NCBI GenBank assembly: GCA_016210295.1 | Contig: JACQUM010000145.1 | Span: forward strand, 1 to 13,129 | Direction: 5' to 3' | Length of the DNA: 13,129 nt | Source of the DNA: Chloroflexota bacterium | GTDB lineage: Bacteria; Chloroflexota; Dehalococcoidia; UBA6926; JACQUM01 | Shown here: positions 11,501-13,129 of the stretch, piece after piece | Position numbering within the stretch: the first letter of the stretch is position 1 | How the letters are laid out: the number at the start of each line of letters is the position of its first letter | Position numbers and translations under genes: made by a program | The notes under the pieces: generated by a model | Database searches by the model: none | Seen by the model: only the letters and a program-made list of their open reading frames with translations | Told to the model about the DNA's origin: nothing

Positions 11501-13129
11501 TTATGGCTGGAATGCAGACAACTCCATGAGTTGCTCGGTGAACACTCCCGTCCCTGTGTCTCTCCACACGACAAACGTGTACACCCCTGGCAACGTTGCC
11601 AGTTGACCAAGAGCGGCTGTCATGTTGAATTGAGAAGGGGAATCAAACCACGAATCCGCTATGACTGTTTTGCTGTCGAGATCGGAGTAGAAGAACCCTG
11701 CTCCGGGGGGCTTCAGTATTCTAGCGACCGGTTCAGTAGGACAGTCCGTTGTGAATCCCCCACCGGTGCAATAGCTATGGAGTAGGTCGATAGAGTGTGG
11801 GGTTTTACGTGTGGGCAAAGGGTCGAAATACACTGATACCACTCCTCCCACCGATATCCCGGGCAACACTTTGTTAAGACGAATCGATGTTTTCCCTGAA
11901 CTATCAAGCGAAGGCGGAGCGGGGGCTTCAACGGCGCCCCCTTCAAAATGCTGGACAAAGGTGGTTAAACGGCCATTAAACGCGATACCGATGTTCACTT
12001 GTTTGTGAGTGACGCCAAGTATGTTGTCCCGATGGCCCCAGTTAGAGTCGGCGTCGTCATACATCATCCCCCACTGATGATCAGCGACCGACTCTGCAAC
12101 TGGTGAGATCTGGCACGCTACACGCGGTGAGTCACAGCTCTCGATGGCCCACTCGGAGTCAGTCCAACCGGAGATTGCGGCGTTCTCGGCTACGTAGCTA
12201 GTCCCTCCCGTCTGCGTGTAAACCATATAGGGCTTCCGACCATCGACCCACCAGTGTCCGAGATACTGGTGTTCCAACATGTCGTCAGCGTGAAGCTGGG
12301 CAGCTTGGTTTGATCCAAGAGTCACTGGCGGTAGCCCAAACTTGGCCCGGTCATTGTTGATGAGAGATAGAGCGAGCTGTCGAAGGTCTCTCGCATCGGA
12401 TTCGCTTAGCACGCTTTGCCTTGAAGTTGTCGCCGTGGGCGTGGGCGCAAGGGTTGGTGTCGGTGACGCGACGCTTGGGCCGCGCGCCGTCGTTGTTGGT
12501 GTGGCGAACTTAACGGGAGTCGGCGTATTGATATACGCCGTCGCCGTTGGTCTGTTCTCTGGGACAGGGCTCGCCCCGACACTAGGCGCGCTTGGCGCAG
12601 GCGCCCCAACAAGGGACTCCACTGCCCCCAGGATATCGGGGCACTCCTTCGGGTCCCAGGTCCGGATGGGCTGGGGCAAGAGCGTCTTCCCAATCTCATC
12701 TTCTCGAAAACCCTCGTAGACCGCTCGGGCGTTATTCGGCATGAAGACGACTTCAAAGCCGCAGACGCCCCATTCGTAGAGAGCACGCCCGTCTTGCACG
12801 TCCCGCGCCAAGGCCGTTTGAAACTCCAGACCTTGGAGCATGTGGAAGCCTGTCAAAGCTCCCAACATGACGAGAAGAAAGATGGCAAGCGCTTTGATGA
12901 GCCCCATCAGGAAGCTTCCCCCCTTTTTGCGTCGCGGAGTAGTGGGCTGTTCGACTGGGGGCGGTCGCGTAGAGCGAGAGGGCAATGAGAAGGGGAACCG
13001 CAGATAGGAGCGGTGCCGGTAGGAGCCGTAGCTGGGGGAGGGGAAGCTTTTCTCACATGCCCCACACTTCCAAGACCTGTAATAACTGTTGAAGTAGACC
13101 TTCGGGCTCCCGGAGAAGGGGCAGAGGGG
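11501..13129 (-). CDS. Membrane-anchored CAP (SCP/PR-1) domain protein with zinc-ribbon-like N-terminus; 5' end outside window
   Basis: The frame is open from the stop at 11501 to the window edge, so at least 542 residues are encoded and the start is missing. A TTG at 12985 could start a 494-residue form, but no ribosome site precedes it and the upstream codons read as a plausible domain. That domain has Cys at 13121-13123 in CPFSGSPKVYF, then WKCGACEKSF (13043-13072), like a zinc ribbon with one Cys changed to Ser. Numbered from the TTG, a membrane helix lies at 28-50, a Thr/Pro-rich linker at about 127-190, and a CAP domain at about 200-350. CAP residues include His244, Glu267 in VAENAA, and His318 in WGHRDNILG. 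A C-terminal beta-rich segment (355-494) is unassigned. The CAP domain should lie outside the cell and the ribbon inside. Function unknown. Confidence 0.8.
   Translation of the reverse strand, partial: PLCPFSGSPKVYFNSYYRSWKCGACEKSFPSPSYGSYRHRSYLRFPFSLPSRSTRPPPVEQPTTPRRKKGGSFLMGLIKALAIFLLVMLGALTGFHMLQGLEFQTALARDVQDGRALYEWGVCGFEVVFMPNNARAVYEGFREDEIGKTLLPQPIRTWDPKECPDILGAVESLVGAPAPSAPSVGASPVPENRPTATAYINTPTPVKFATPTTTARGPSVASPTPTLAPTPTATTSRQSVLSESDARDLRQLALSLINNDRAKFGLPPVTLGSNQAAQLHADDMLEHQYLGHWWVDGRKPYMVYTQTGGTSYVAENAAISGWTDSEWAIESCDSPRVACQISPVAESVADHQWGMMYDDADSNWGHRDNILGVTHKQVNIGIAFNGRLTTFVQHFEGGAVEAPAPPSLDSSGKTSIRLNKVLPGISVGGVVSVYFDPLPTRKTPHSIDLLHSYCTGGGFTTDCPTEPVARILKPPGAGFFYSDLDSKTVIADSWFDSPSQFNMTAALGQLATLPGVYTFVVWRDTGTGVFTEQLMELSAFQP

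Overview
This 13.1 kb window looks like bacterial chromosome from a GC-rich member of the Chloroflexota, possibly near Dehalococcoidia. That placement is an inference. It rests on long Thr/Pro-rich linkers in two envelope proteins, GTG and TTG starts, a probable leaderless promoter, and many small GC-rich palindromes between genes. No rRNA, tRNA, CRISPR array, transposase or phage gene was seen.

Layout. (1) Positions 1-2726 (+): a glutaredoxin-like thiol oxidoreductase, then a 741-residue protein joining a complete cysteinyl-tRNA synthetase to a glycosyltransferase-2-like domain. Related palindromic elements lie on both sides of this block (1-38 and 2748-2785). (2) Positions 2866-5040 (-): a lipoprotein with an HtrA/trypsin-like fold that lacks all three catalytic residues, followed by an alpha/beta hydrolase. 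(3) Positions 5159-6652 (+): an orphan alpha-type subunit of an NDP-forming acyl-CoA synthetase, divergent from the lipoprotein. (4) Positions 6698-11317 (+): a tightly packed five-gene operon, argF-der-plsY-gpsA-lysE-like. It is probably driven by a promoter whose -10 box sits 6 nt before the first ATG. (5) Positions 11501-13129 (-): a CAP-domain protein with a membrane anchor. Its frame stays open to the window edge and adds a zinc-ribbon-like N-terminus, so the gene is cut by the window.

How the genes work together. In the operon, GpsA makes sn-glycerol-3-phosphate and PlsY acylates it, which are the first steps of phospholipid synthesis. Der supports 50S ribosome assembly, ArgF serves arginine synthesis, and the last gene is probably an exporter of amino acids or similar solutes. 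The first block pairs a thiol-redox protein with the enzyme that charges tRNA-Cys. The minus-strand genes on either side are mostly envelope proteins.

The strongest candidates for something new are the CysRS-glycosyltransferase fusion, the triple-mutant HtrA-like lipoprotein, the zinc-ribbon/TM/CAP architecture, and the several families of short palindromes, some of them inside coding sequence. I saw no convincing defence, secretion or other novel multi-gene system.
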